Shown here piece after piece: positions 43,093-51,905 of a stretch of 64,000 nucleotides of DNA; within the stretch, counting starts at the first letter, position 1, and every line of letters begins with the position of its first letter. The translations under genes were made by a program, and so were the position numbers. The notes beneath the pieces were generated by a model that saw only the letters and a program-made list of their open reading frames with translations, was not told the origin of the DNA and did not search any database. The stretch is from assembly GCA_963720945.1 (NCBI GenBank), contig CAVRHH010000032.1:62001-126000 (forward strand), written 5' to 3'. Source of the DNA: Bog-532 sp963720945. Its GTDB lineage: Bacteria > Actinomycetota > Actinomycetes > Streptosporangiales > Streptosporangiaceae.

Positions 43093-46014
43093 ATGACCTC
43101 CCCGTGGCGGGAGCTGTGCGGGCTGGATGCGTACCAGATCACCGAAATCCCGCGCTGGCCGGACAGTACGGCGCCGGGCGCTCCAGGCCAGGGACAGGAT
43201 CCAGGGCGGCCCGGGCGGATCGCCGCGCTGGTCGCCGCCTACCACGCCGGCGGCGCGGTGGCGTACGGGTGGATGCGCCTTCGGGCCGGCGGCCCGATCC
43301 AGATCCTGGCCGCGGGATCGGCGCTGGCGGGCAGCAACGGCGTCGGCGACGTGGTGCTGGCTCTCCCCGGCGGGGCGCGGGGGCACGCCCTGGGCCGCGG
43401 CGCGCTCGTGCCGGCCATGTCCGCACTGGCCTGCTGGCGCGCCATCGGCGGGGTCAGCGACGGGTTGCTGATGTCCACCGGGGAGCCGCCGCCGGGGCGC
43501 CAGGAGGCGGCACCCTCGCTGGAGGAATGCCTGCTGCCCGCCTGGGCCGGGCCGTTCGGCTGGATCGTCGTGGCGGAACCGCTGTCCGCACTGGACGTGG
43601 AGTGGCTCGCCGACGAGGCCGCGCGCCGGGAACGGCTGGCCACCGGGATGGCCGACCGCTTCCCGGAACGGGACGTGGAGGCGCGCCGGCTGCGGCACCG
43701 GCACACCGAACTCCGCCAGGGGCTGTCGACCGGGATGTGGCGCGTTCACCTGCTGGCGGGCGGCGCCGACCCGGCGGCGGCCGCCCGGGTGGCGGGCCTG
43801 GTCTGCGCATCGGCCGATCTCCGGCGGCTGCCCTATACGCTCGCGCCGGCCCGCGCCGGCACCGCTGCCCTCCGGGATCTGCTCGGCAGCCGCGCCGCGG
43901 CCACCGCGACCGTCCCCGCCGGGGCCGCCGGGCCCGACGCCGGGGAAACCCCGGCCGGTGACACGCCCGGAACAGCTGCCACGGAGGCGGAAGACGGCGG
44001 CGGGTGCCCTTTTCACGCCAGCACCGGGCTGCTGGCGGCGCTGGCCCGGACCCCGGAAGCGGAAATACCCGGAATCCGGCTGGCCCTCCGCCCGGACTTT
44101 GACGTCACCCCGGAAACCCCCGCGACCGGCGCCGGCCCGGAAACGTCGCCGCGGATGGCGGGGGTGCCGCTGGGTCAGGTGCTCGACCGGCAGCGGAATC
44201 CGGCCGGGGCGCTGCGCGTCCCGCTGGATTCGCTGAACCGGCACGTGTTCGTGTGCGGGGCGACCGGCGGCGGGAAGTCCCAGACGGTCCGGGGACTGCT
44301 TGAGGCCGCGAGCCAGGCCGGGGTGCCATGGCTGGTCGTTGAGCCCGCCAAGGCTGAATACCGCCTGATGACGGCGCGGCTCGCGGGATCGGGAGCCGAG
44401 GTCGTGCGCATCCGGCCCGGAGAGGCGGATGCGGTCGCCGCCGGGCTGAACCCGCTGGAACCGGCGGCTGACGAGACGGGGAACCGGTTCCCCCTGCAGA
44501 CCCACGCCAACCTCGTCCGCGCCCTTTTCCTCGCCGCCTTCCAGTCCGAAGAGCCCTTCCCGCAGGTGCTCAGCGCGGCGCTGACGCGGGTGTACGAGGA
44601 CGCCGGGTGGGACCTGGCCCTGGGTGAAACCCGGACCGCGGACGTGAGGCCCGGCTACCCGGGCCTGGCCGATCTTCAGCGGACGGCCGGGCAGGTGGTC
44701 GGGGAGATCGGCTACAGCGAGGACGTCAAGGCCGACGTGCACGGGTTCGTCACCGTGCGGCTTTCCAGCCTGCGCCTCGGCACGACCGGGCGGTTCCTGG
44801 AGGGCGGCCACCCGGTCGACTTCGGCAAGCTGCTGCGGAGCAACGCGGTCCTGGAGATCGAAGACGTCGGAGACGACCGCGACAAGGCGTTCCTCATGGG
44901 TACCGTGCTGCTGCGCCTGGTGGAGCACCTGCGGCTGGCCCGCCGGCACGAGACGGGCGCCGAACCGGGCCTGCGGCACCTCACCGTTTTCGAGGAGGCG
45001 CACCGGCTGCTCCGCCGGCCGGACCGGGACGGCGGAGCGGCCGCGCACGCGGTCGAGCTGTTCGCCGGCCTGCTGGCGGAGATCCGCGCCTACGGCGAGG
45101 GCATCGTGATCGCCGAGCAGATCCCCGCCAAGCTGATCCCGGATGTCATCAAGAACACGGCCGTGAAGATCGTCCACCGGCTGCCGGCGGCCGACGACCG
45201 CGAGGCGGTCGGCGCGACCATGAACCTGAGCCGGGCCCAGTCGCAGTACCTGGTCACGCTGCCCCCCGGTCAGGCCGCCGTGTCGGTCGACGGGATGGAT
45301 CATCCGCTGCTCGTCATGATGCCGGACGGGACGGCACGGGAGGCCGCCGGCGGCCCGGACGGTACGGCGAGCCCGGCGAGGGTCACCTCGGCGCGCAGCG
45401 GCACCTGCGGCGCCGACTGCATCGCGCGGCCATGCACCCTGCGGGACATGCGCACCGCCCAGCGCACCCTGGGCCAGCATCCCGGGATTGCCCTGTGGGC
45501 CGAGCTTGGCGTGCTGTCCCACCTGACCGGATGGCCGATGCCGATACCGCAGCCGCCGCTGCTGGAGGTACTGCGCGCCCTGCCGGCGCGGCTGCGGGAC
45601 TGTGCGCTGTCGCACGGCGTCGACGCGGCGGTCGGGTCACGGGCCCCGCTGATCTGCGCGCGGGTGAGCCCGCCGGCTCTCGCCTCCCACGTTGGTACGG
45701 CGATGCGGGCCCGGGTGGCGCGGGGCATGTGGATGTGCCTGCCGGAAGAACGGCAGTGGCTCGCGCCCGCGTATCAGGACACCCACCAGGAGGAGACGGC
45801 GCGGCAATCGGCCGGCCTGGCTCCGCGGGATGTGGACGGCGCCCGCGGGGTCGCGTTCGGCCTGGTCACGCCTTCGGCCGTGGAACGTGCGATCGGTGCC
45901 CGGGCCGCGGACGACGATTTCGGGCTGCGGCTCGCCGATCACCTGGAACAGTTCGCGGAATGCCGGTGGCCGCACCGGTATCTCACGCGGGCCGAGACCG
46001 GACCCGCCGGCTGA
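43093..46014 (+). CDS. Large HerA/DUF87-type ATPase
   Basis: 973 residues. A ~380-residue N-terminal region of unknown fold is followed by a HerA-FtsK ATPase core: Walker A VCGATGGGKSQTVRGLLEA near 391, PAKAEYR, Walker B LTVFEEAHRLL near 633, and the arginine-finger/sensor segment GEGIVIAEQIPAKLIPDVI. The C-terminal ~190 residues contain CGADCIARPC, a possible metal or Fe-S site, and a helical tail. HerA proteins form hexameric DNA translocases, often paired with nucleases or other effectors in defence systems. Here the neighbours are a WhiB gene and a DNA methyltransferase; no nuclease is adjacent. It starts 2 bp after the decayed partner gene. Confidence 0.85.
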   Translation: MTSPWRELCGLDAYQITEIPRWPDSTAPGAPGQGQDPGRPGRIAALVAAYHAGGAVAYGWMRLRAGGPIQILAAGSALAGSNGVGDVVLALPGGARGHALGRGALVPAMSALACWRAIGGVSDGLLMSTGEPPPGRQEAAPSLEECLLPAWAGPFGWIVVAEPLSALDVEWLADEAARRERLATGMADRFPERDVEARRLRHRHTELRQGLSTGMWRVHLLAGGADPAAAARVAGLVCASADLRRLPYTLAPARAGTAALRDLLGSRAAATATVPAGAAGPDAGETPAGDTPGTAATEAEDGGGCPFHASTGLLAALARTPEAEIPGIRLALRPDFDVTPETPATGAGPETSPRMAGVPLGQVLDRQRNPAGALRVPLDSLNRHVFVCGATGGGKSQTVRGLLEAASQAGVPWLVVEPAKAEYRLMTARLAGSGAEVVRIRPGEADAVAAGLNPLEPAADETGNRFPLQTHANLVRALFLAAFQSEEPFPQVLSAALTRVYEDAGWDLALGETRTADVRPGYPGLADLQRTAGQVVGEIGYSEDVKADVHGFVTVRLSSLRLGTTGRFLEGGHPVDFGKLLRSNAVLEIEDVGDDRDKAFLMGTVLLRLVEHLRLARRHETGAEPGLRHLTVFEEAHRLLRRPDRDGGAAAHAVELFAGLLAEIRAYGEGIVIAEQIPAKLIPDVIKNTAVKIVHRLPAADDREAVGATMNLSRAQSQYLVTLPPGQAAVSVDGMDHPLLVMMPDGTAREAAGGPDGTASPARVTSARSGTCGADCIARPCTLRDMRTAQRTLGQHPGIALWAELGVLSHLTGWPMPIPQPPLLEVLRALPARLRDCALSHGVDAAVGSRAPLICARVSPPALASHVGTAMRARVARGMWMCLPEERQWLAPAYQDTHQEETARQSAGLAPRDVDGARGVAFGLVTPSAVERAIGARAADDDFGLRLADHLEQFAECRWPHRYLTRAETGPAG

Positions 46015-46073
46015 CCTGACCCGCCGGCTGACCTGACCCGGTGGCTGACGCTGAGCCGGTGAAACGCCGCGCT

Positions 46074-46373
46074 TCAGGCCGCGCTGGTCCGGCGCATCCG
46101 GCGCCGGCGCTCGGCCGCGCGCTCCTCCTCGTTCAGGCCGCCCCAGGCGCCGTACTTCTCCGGCCGGGACAGCGCGTAGTTCAGGCAGTCCGCGCGGACC
46201 GGGCACGAGACGCACACGGCCTTGGCCTTCTGCTCACGGATCTCACGCTCTGGCTGGCGCTCACCATCGGGCCCGAAGAAGAGGATCAGATCCTCATTGC
46301 GGCACGCGGCAGCATCCTGCCAGCCCCAGTTGGGCCGGGGAAGCACGGCCGACGGCCGGCGCACCTGAGACAT
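46074..46373 (-). CDS. WhiB-family Fe-S transcription regulator
   Basis: 99 residues. Four-Cys cluster: WQDAAACRNEDLILFF and AKAVCVSCPVRADC, which bind a [4Fe-4S] cluster. The GAWGGLNEEERAAERRRR turn and basic C-terminus interact with sigma factor and DNA. The exact Wbl subclass (FFGPDGERQPEREIREQK insert) is not assigned. Convergent with the HerA-like gene and divergent from the methyltransferase; the 254-bp upstream gap should hold both promoters. Confidence 0.93.
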   Translation of the reverse strand: MSQVRRPSAVLPRPNWGWQDAAACRNEDLILFFGPDGERQPEREIREQKAKAVCVSCPVRADCLNYALSRPEKYGAWGGLNEEERAAERRRRMRRTSAA

Positions 46374-46627
46374 GGATCAATCACCTCAACCGGTATACCG
46401 ACATTAAATTCGGTGTCCTGAGCCCCGTGGGCGGGCCGCCTGGCACCGCCTATCCGGTAATGCAACGCCCAGATCGGGCTGGGCGTTCCCGGCCGCATTC
46501 CGGAATTTGCCGTGGAGCACGTGGCGAAGCGTCCCGGCGCGCGGCCGGCCGGGCCGGGCAGCTCCCGGACGCGGCGCCCGGTACGCTGTCGCCGTACCGC
46601 ACCCGGCCAGCGCGTTCCAGTGAGCAG

Positions 46628-47854
46628 ATGAATCCCGATCGGCAGAACTCGCACCTTACGCACAAGGCGAACGCGGGAGCCGGGCGTCATGGCTGGCTCC
46701 GGCTCACGCCCGCGTACTCGGTACGGCTGGTCCGCGAACGGACCGCGCACCTGCCCGCGGGAGCGGTGGTCACGGACCCGTTCTCCGGCAGCGGAACGAC
46801 GGCCCTGGCCGCGGCGGAACACGGCTGCGACGGGCACGCCGTCGACGTCAATCCCTTCCTGGTCTGGCTGGGCAACGCCAAGGCGGCCAGTTACCCGGCC
46901 GCGCTGCTGAGGGACACCCGCGAGACGGTCCCGGCGCTGACCGCGCGGGCCGGCCGGTGGGCCACTGAAGCCGCGGAACTGTGGGCCCCGAACCTGCACA
47001 ACATCGGCCGGTGGTGGTCGCCCGGTTCCCTGGCGGCGCTGAAGGGCCTGCGCCGCGCGCTGGATCAGGCCGCTCTGCCGGCGGCGGCGGCGGACCTGCT
47101 GAGCATCGCTTTCTGCCGGACGGCCATCGCCGTCAGCAACGCGGCGTTCAACCATCAGAGCATGTCGTTCCGGGCGCCCGCGGAACGACCCGGAGCGGAC
47201 GGCGCCGATGTCATCCGCCGCTTCGGCGCGGAGGCCGCCGAGGTGCTGGCCAGCGCCGAAACCCGGCTGCCCGGCTCGGGCCGGATCGTCCAGGGCGACG
47301 CCCGCGATCTCGGCTCCGGCGCCCTGCCGCCCTGCGATCTGCTGCTGACCTCCCCGCCGTACGTCAACCGGATGTCCTACATCCGGGAACTACGGCCCTA
47401 CATGTACTGGCTGCGCTTCCTGGACCGGGCCAGCGACGCCGGCGAGCTTGACTGGACGGCGATCGGCGGGACATGGGGCATCGCCACCTCACGGCTCAGC
47501 GACTGGTCCCCCACGGAGGGGATTGGGCCGATCGAGAGTGAACTGCGCGCGGTGTGCGCGCTGATCGCCCGCGACGGCGGCAAGAACGGCCCGCTGCTCG
47601 CCACGTACGTGACCAAGTACTTCCACGACATGCGGGCGCACTTCGCCGCCGCGTTCCGGCATGTCAGGAGCGGCGGGCAGGCCACCTACATCGTCGGTAA
47701 CTCCACCTTCTACGGGCACCTGGTGCCGGCCGAACGGTGGTACGCGGCGTTGCTGGCGGCGGCGGGCTTCACCGACGTGCGGACCTCGGTGCTGCGCAAA
47801 CGCAACAGCAAGCTGGCCCTGTACGAGTACGAGGTGACGGTGAAACGGCCCTGA
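46628..47854 (+). CDS. DNA methyltransferase (SPPY type, likely N4-cytosine or N6-adenine)
   Basis: 408 residues from ATG 46628. SAM-binding motif DPFSGSGTTALAAAE at ~51-65; catalytic motif TSPPYVNRMSYIRELRPYMY at ~241; about 180 residues between them could hold target recognition. The C-terminal GQATYIVGNSTFYGHLVP completes the fold. SPPY is typical of N4-cytosine enzymes but some adenine enzymes share it. There is no neighbouring restriction endonuclease, so it is an orphan methylase or the modification arm of a system involving the HerA-like ATPase 0.6 kb upstream. Target sequence cannot be deduced. Confidence 0.8.
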   Translation: MNPDRQNSHLTHKANAGAGRHGWLRLTPAYSVRLVRERTAHLPAGAVVTDPFSGSGTTALAAAEHGCDGHAVDVNPFLVWLGNAKAASYPAALLRDTRETVPALTARAGRWATEAAELWAPNLHNIGRWWSPGSLAALKGLRRALDQAALPAAAADLLSIAFCRTAIAVSNAAFNHQSMSFRAPAERPGADGADVIRRFGAEAAEVLASAETRLPGSGRIVQGDARDLGSGALPPCDLLLTSPPYVNRMSYIRELRPYMYWLRFLDRASDAGELDWTAIGGTWGIATSRLSDWSPTEGIGPIESELRAVCALIARDGGKNGPLLATYVTKYFHDMRAHFAAAFRHVRSGGQATYIVGNSTFYGHLVPAERWYAALLAAAGFTDVRTSVLRKRNSKLALYEYEVTVKRP

Positions 47855-47862
47855 GCGTGGCG

Positions 47863-48624
47863 TTACGATCCCTCGCGGGCCACCGGCAGCGGGCCGAAGC
47901 TCTGGGCGGCCGGCATCATCTCGATGACGTTGATGTTCACGTGCGGCGGCAGGGACGCGGCCCAGTGCACGGCCTCGGCCACGTCGCCGGCCTCCAGCGG
48001 GTGCACACCCTGGTAGACCTGGCCGGCCCGGGCCTGGTCACCCCCAAACCGGACGACGGAGAACTCGGTACCGCCGGACAGGCCCGGCTCGACGCTGGTG
48101 ACCCGCACGCCGGTACCGTGCAGGTCGCTGCGCAGGTCAAGGCTGAACTGGTGAACGAACGCCTTGGTCGCGCCGTAGACGTTGCCGCCGGGATAGGGGT
48201 AGGTCCCGGCGATCGAGCCCAGGCTGATCACATGACCCCGGCGGCGTTCCACCATCCCGGGCAGGATGGCCCGGGTGCAGTAGGCGACGCCCTTGCAGTT
48301 GGTTTCGACCATCGCGTCCCAGTCGTCCAGGTCGGCTTTGTAGGCCGGCTCGAGCCCCAGGGCCAGGCCCGCGTTGTTGACGAGGACGTCGATCTCGGCG
48401 AACTCGGGCGGCAGCCCGGCCACCACGGCCGTGACCGCCTCGCGGTCCCGTACGTCGAGGGTCACGGGCAGCACGTTGCCGCCGAGTTCCGTGGCGAGGT
48501 CCGCGATCCGGCCGGCCCGGCGCGCGGAGATCACCACGCGGGCACCGTCCGCCGCGAAACGCCGCGCGATGGCCTCGCCGAATCCGGCACTGGCCCCGGT
48601 CACGAACACGGTTGTGCTGCCCAT
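47863..48624 (-). CDS. SDR-family oxidoreductase (YdfG-like)
   Basis: 253 residues. Classical SDR: VFVTGASAGFGEAIARRFAA, DVLVNNAGLALG, SLGSIAG (catalytic Ser) and YGATK (YxxxK intact). The C-terminal NINVIEMMPAAQSFGPLPV resembles YdfG 3-hydroxy acid/serine dehydrogenases and related NADP enzymes. Cytosolic. Convergent with the methyltransferase, 8 bp between stops. Confidence 0.9.
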   Translation of the reverse strand: MGSTTVFVTGASAGFGEAIARRFAADGARVVISARRAGRIADLATELGGNVLPVTLDVRDREAVTAVVAGLPPEFAEIDVLVNNAGLALGLEPAYKADLDDWDAMVETNCKGVAYCTRAILPGMVERRRGHVISLGSIAGTYPYPGGNVYGATKAFVHQFSLDLRSDLHGTGVRVTSVEPGLSGGTEFSVVRFGGDQARAGQVYQGVHPLEAGDVAEAVHWAASLPPHVNINVIEMMPAAQSFGPLPVAREGS

Positions 48625-48714
48625 GCGCCGATGCTACTTGGCGGCCCATTCGGCGCTCTTCCGCGGGCTGCCGCGCCGGGACGGGCCCCGGTCGGTCCCG
48701 TTCGGGAGATTTTC

Positions 48715-49596
48715 TCACTTGAGCAGGCGGGACAAGCGGCGGTCGGCGAGTGGCTTGCCGCCGGTCTGGCACGTGGGGCAGTACTGCAGCGCGGAGTCCG
48801 CGAACGAGACCTCGCGGATGGTGTCGCCGCACACCGGGCAGGGCTGGCCGGCCTTCCCGTGCACTCGCAGCCCGGTTTTCTTCTCGGCCTTGAGGTCCCC
48901 GGCGGCCAGTCCGGCGGCACGCCCTGACGCATCGGTGAGGGTGCTCACGATCGCGTCGTACAGGGCCGCCACCTGATCCGGGGTCAGGCTGGACGCCATC
49001 TTGAACGGCGACATCCGGGCCGCGTGCAGCACCTCATCGGAGTAGGCGTTGCCGATGCCCGCGATGATGTGCTGGTCGCGCAGCACGCCCTTGATCTGCG
49101 TGCGCCGCCCGGCCAGCAGGCCAGCCAGCGTCTCCGCGGTGAACGAGGGATCCAGCGGGTCGGGGCCAAGCGAAGCGATCCCGGGCACGTCCATCGGATC
49201 ACGGACCAGATAGACGGCGAGCCGCTTCTGCGTGCCCGCCTCGGTCAGGTCGAAGCCCGATTCGTCGTCCAGGATGACCCGGAACGCGAGCGGCCCTTTG
49301 CCCGGCCTGGGCGGCTGCGGCGGGATCTGCTCCCGCCAGCGCAGCCAGGCCCGCGCCAGGTGGATGACGAGGTGCAGCGGGGGGGCGCCGCCGTTGCCCG
49401 GCGCCCCGAGGGAAAGGTCCAGGAACTTCCCGTGCCTGCGCACGTCACCGACCACCTGGCCGGTCAGCGCCGTGGGCGGCGGGTCGTAGGTCTTCAGCAC
49501 CGAGATCGCCGCCGGGTAGGCGTGAGCCACGGCATGCCCCGTAGCCCGCTCACGGAGAAACGCGGCGAGCGCCTCGACTTCCGGCAGCTCAGGCAT
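48715..49596 (-). CDS. Fpg/Nei-family DNA glycosylase
   Basis: 293 residues from ATG 49596, giving MPELPEVEALAAFL with Pro2/Glu3 required for Schiff-base catalysis. H2TH domain (GVLRDQHIIAGIGNAYSDEV) and a C-terminal zinc finger with CPVCGDTI and CPTCQ. Acts in base excision repair of oxidised bases. The Lys of LHLVIHLARAW-type positions is altered relative to MutM, so Nei-like specificity is possible. Confidence 0.9.
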   Translation of the reverse strand: MPELPEVEALAAFLRERATGHAVAHAYPAAISVLKTYDPPPTALTGQVVGDVRRHGKFLDLSLGAPGNGGAPPLHLVIHLARAWLRWREQIPPQPPRPGKGPLAFRVILDDESGFDLTEAGTQKRLAVYLVRDPMDVPGIASLGPDPLDPSFTAETLAGLLAGRRTQIKGVLRDQHIIAGIGNAYSDEVLHAARMSPFKMASSLTPDQVAALYDAIVSTLTDASGRAAGLAAGDLKAEKKTGLRVHGKAGQPCPVCGDTIREVSFADSALQYCPTCQTGGKPLADRRLSRLLK

Positions 49597-49675
49597 ACAT
49601 CTGAGTCTGCCCGACGGCGGCTGATGCTGTGAACCTCGTTCAAGGGCCGCCGGAGTACAATCAGGGCCAAACACC

Positions 49676-49777
49676 CACACGGGAGCTCGGGCGGACCGGG
49701 CTGAGAGGGTGGCTGGCCGAACGGCCTGCGCGCCACCGACCGTTGGAACCTGACCGGGTAATGCCGGCGTAGGGAGA
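49676..49777 (+). promoter_or_regulatory. TPP (thi-box) riboswitch
   Basis: Hallmarks in order: ACACGGGAGCTCGG (P1/P2 entry), GGGCTGAGAGGG (pyrimidine-sensing J3-2 with CUGAGA), ACCGTTGGAACCTGACCGGG and TAATGCCGGCGTAGGGA. The two conserved TPP cores (CTGAGA and the ACCTGA...GTAATGCCGGCGTAGGGA segment) are intact. It ends 6 bases before the permease GTG start, so translational repression by sequestering the AGGGAGAAGAG site is likely. Confidence 0.93.
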
Positions 49778-49783
49778 AGAGAC

Positions 49784-51196
49784 GTGTCCGCTGCGATCAC
49801 ACCTGCCGACGGAGCCAGCGAATTCACCACCGTTCCGGGAGACGGGAAATCCGAGGCGCCCCGCACGCTCGCCGAACCGGTACCCCGCGCGCTCAGCTTC
49901 GTCGACCAGCTCGGCCTGTGGGGCAACCTGGGGGTGAGCCTGCTGGGCTTCACCGGCGCGCTGTTCGTGCTGCAGCCCGGGGGCACGGGCACGCCGGAGC
50001 TGTCGCTGGCGGCCGGCCTCTGCGCGATCGTCGTCGGCACGCTGCTCGGGACCCTCGGGGTCGCCGTGTCCGGGATCCCGGGCACCAGGACCGGGGCGCC
50101 CGCCATGGTGCTGCTGCGCGGCCTGTTCGGCGCCGGGCTGTCCTATCTGCCCACGGCGGTCAACATGCTGCAGCTGCTCGGCTGGAGCATCTTCGAGCTG
50201 GTCACGATCGCGACCGCCGCGCACATCGTGGCCCCGGCGCTGCCCAGGTGGGGCTACGTGCTCATCGCCGGGGTGATCACCGGCGTGTTCGCGATCCATC
50301 CCCTCGGCGCGATCCGGGTGCTGCGCCGGTACGCGACGGCGGCGGTCTTCGCCGTTCTCGTGTACCTCCTGGTCCAGCTGGCCCGCCATCCGCTCCCGCC
50401 GTTTACCCGCGGCAGCTGGTCGGGGTACTGGGCCGCCACCGACACGGTGGTCGCGGTCGCCATCTCGTTCGCGCCGATGGCGGCCGACTACATGCGGCAC
50501 GCGCGGTCGGAACGCTCGGCGTTCGCGGGCGCGATGATCGGCTACAGCATCACTCAGATCCTGTGCTACGTGATCGGGCTGCTGGCCCTGGTCACGGTGG
50601 CCCGTACCCCGAACGACATCTACGGCGCCTTCATCGCGCTGCCGCTGGGGGCCCTGAGCTTCGCCATCCTGGCGGCCCGCGAGCTGGACCAGTCCTTCGC
50701 CGACGTGTACTCCACCGCGGTGTCGACCCAGAACCTGCGCCCGCTGTGGGACCGCCGCATTCTCGCCGCGCTGATCACCGGGCTCGTGACCGTGCTCGCG
50801 CTGTTCCTCAACATCGCCGACTACGAGAACTTCCTCACCCTGCTCGGCTCGGTGTTCGTGCCGATGTTCGGGGTGCTGACGGTCGATTTCTTCCTGCTGT
50901 CCAGGGGACGGTGGGACCTGTCGGCGCACGCGCGGTCCCGCTGGCTGATGCTGCTGCCGTGGGCGGCCGGCTTCGTTACCTACCAGCTCATCAACCCCGG
51001 CTACATCTCCTGGTGGGTCTCGGCGTGGACGAGGCTGGGCCACCTGATCGGCTTCACCCCGGCCAGCTGGATGTCCGCCTCGATATGCTCCTTCGCCGTC
51101 GCCGCCGTAGTCACCCTGCTCGGCTTCCCGCTCGGCGCGCTGACCCGGCAGCTGCGTGCCCGCCGCGGCGCGGAGCACCGGGCCGGCGCCGGGTGA
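49784..51196 (+). CDS. cytX: NCS1-family permease, probable thiamine-precursor transporter CytX
   Basis: 470 residues from GTG 49784. About twelve membrane helices of the nucleobase:cation symporter-1 family (LGLWGNLGVSLLGFTGALFV, GIPGTRTGAPAMVLLRGLFG, FAPMAADYMRHARSERSAFA). Control by a TPP riboswitch is the diagnostic feature of CytX, which takes up hydroxymethylpyrimidine or a related thiamine precursor. The stop overlaps the following kinase-like frame by 4 bp (GTGA), so both were in one operon. Confidence 0.9.
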   Translation: MSAAITPADGASEFTTVPGDGKSEAPRTLAEPVPRALSFVDQLGLWGNLGVSLLGFTGALFVLQPGGTGTPELSLAAGLCAIVVGTLLGTLGVAVSGIPGTRTGAPAMVLLRGLFGAGLSYLPTAVNMLQLLGWSIFELVTIATAAHIVAPALPRWGYVLIAGVITGVFAIHPLGAIRVLRRYATAAVFAVLVYLLVQLARHPLPPFTRGSWSGYWAATDTVVAVAISFAPMAADYMRHARSERSAFAGAMIGYSITQILCYVIGLLALVTVARTPNDIYGAFIALPLGALSFAILAARELDQSFADVYSTAVSTQNLRPLWDRRILAALITGLVTVLALFLNIADYENFLTLLGSVFVPMFGVLTVDFFLLSRGRWDLSAHARSRWLMLLPWAAGFVTYQLINPGYISWWVSAWTRLGHLIGFTPASWMSASICSFAVAAVVTLLGFPLGALTRQLRARRGAEHRAGAG

Positions 51197-51866
51197 GCGC
51201 GGCCGCCCCCGGCCCGGCCTGGGCCGCCCGGGCGGCCCAGGCGGAAGCGGCCGGGGCAGCCGGAGCGGACGGTCTCGTGCACGGCATGGGGAAGGAGCTG
51301 GCCGAGCCGGACTGGGCGCCGCTCACCGCCGCCGAGGTCGTCCCGGTGCTCGCTCGCTACGGCCTGCCGGGGCCGGGGCACGTCGTGGCGGGCGCGGCCG
51401 TCACCTGGCGCAGCCCGCGGCCGATGTCGGCGGCCGGGCTGGTTCGCCAGGCCGGCGGTGACGTCTTCGTGAAGCGGCACGATCCGCGGGTCCGCAGCGC
51501 CGCGCAGCTCGCTGCCGAGCATGCGTTCATCGCGCATCTGCGTGCGCGCGGCTTCCCGGTCCCGGCCGTCCGCCGCACGCGGGACGGCGTCTCGGCGGTG
51601 CGCAGCGGAGGCTTCGTCTATGAGGTGCACGACGTCGCGGCCGGCATCGACCTGTACCGGGACGCGGTGTCCTGGTCACCGTGGTGGACTCCGCCGCCAA
51701 CGCGGACCTTGCCTACGAGGGGTACCTGCTGGGTCATGCCGGCTGGTTCGGCACCGCCGCGGGAACGGCGGTCACCAGGCATCTGCGCGCCCGCTGGACC
51801 CGGCCGCACGCGGAAGTCATCGCCGGCCGAACCGGCTCCCAGCGAGATGGTGCGGCGGATCCGTGA
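51193..51866 (+). pseudogene. Aminoglycoside phosphotransferase-like gene, internally deleted
   Basis: From GTG 51193 the frame encodes an APH/choline-kinase-like N-terminus: FVKRHDPRVRSAAQLAAEHA, FPVPAVRRTRDGVSAVRSGG and FVYEVHDVAAGIDLYRDAVS. At about 51680 the sequence jumps to another frame encoding VDSAANADLAYEGYLLGHAG and WFGTAAGTAV. The catalytic HxDxxxxN loop and metal-binding region are missing, so several hundred bases have been lost at the junction. The intact gene may have been a riboswitch-controlled thiamine/HMP kinase, an inference from operon position. Confidence 0.75.
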
Positions 51867-51905
51867 TAATCGGGGCATGAAGGTCGACATGTCCACGGTC
51901 GCAGG

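Noticed and set aside
43033..45615. An 860-codon minus-strand open frame
   Set aside because: Antisense to the HerA-like gene, which carries intact ATPase motifs.
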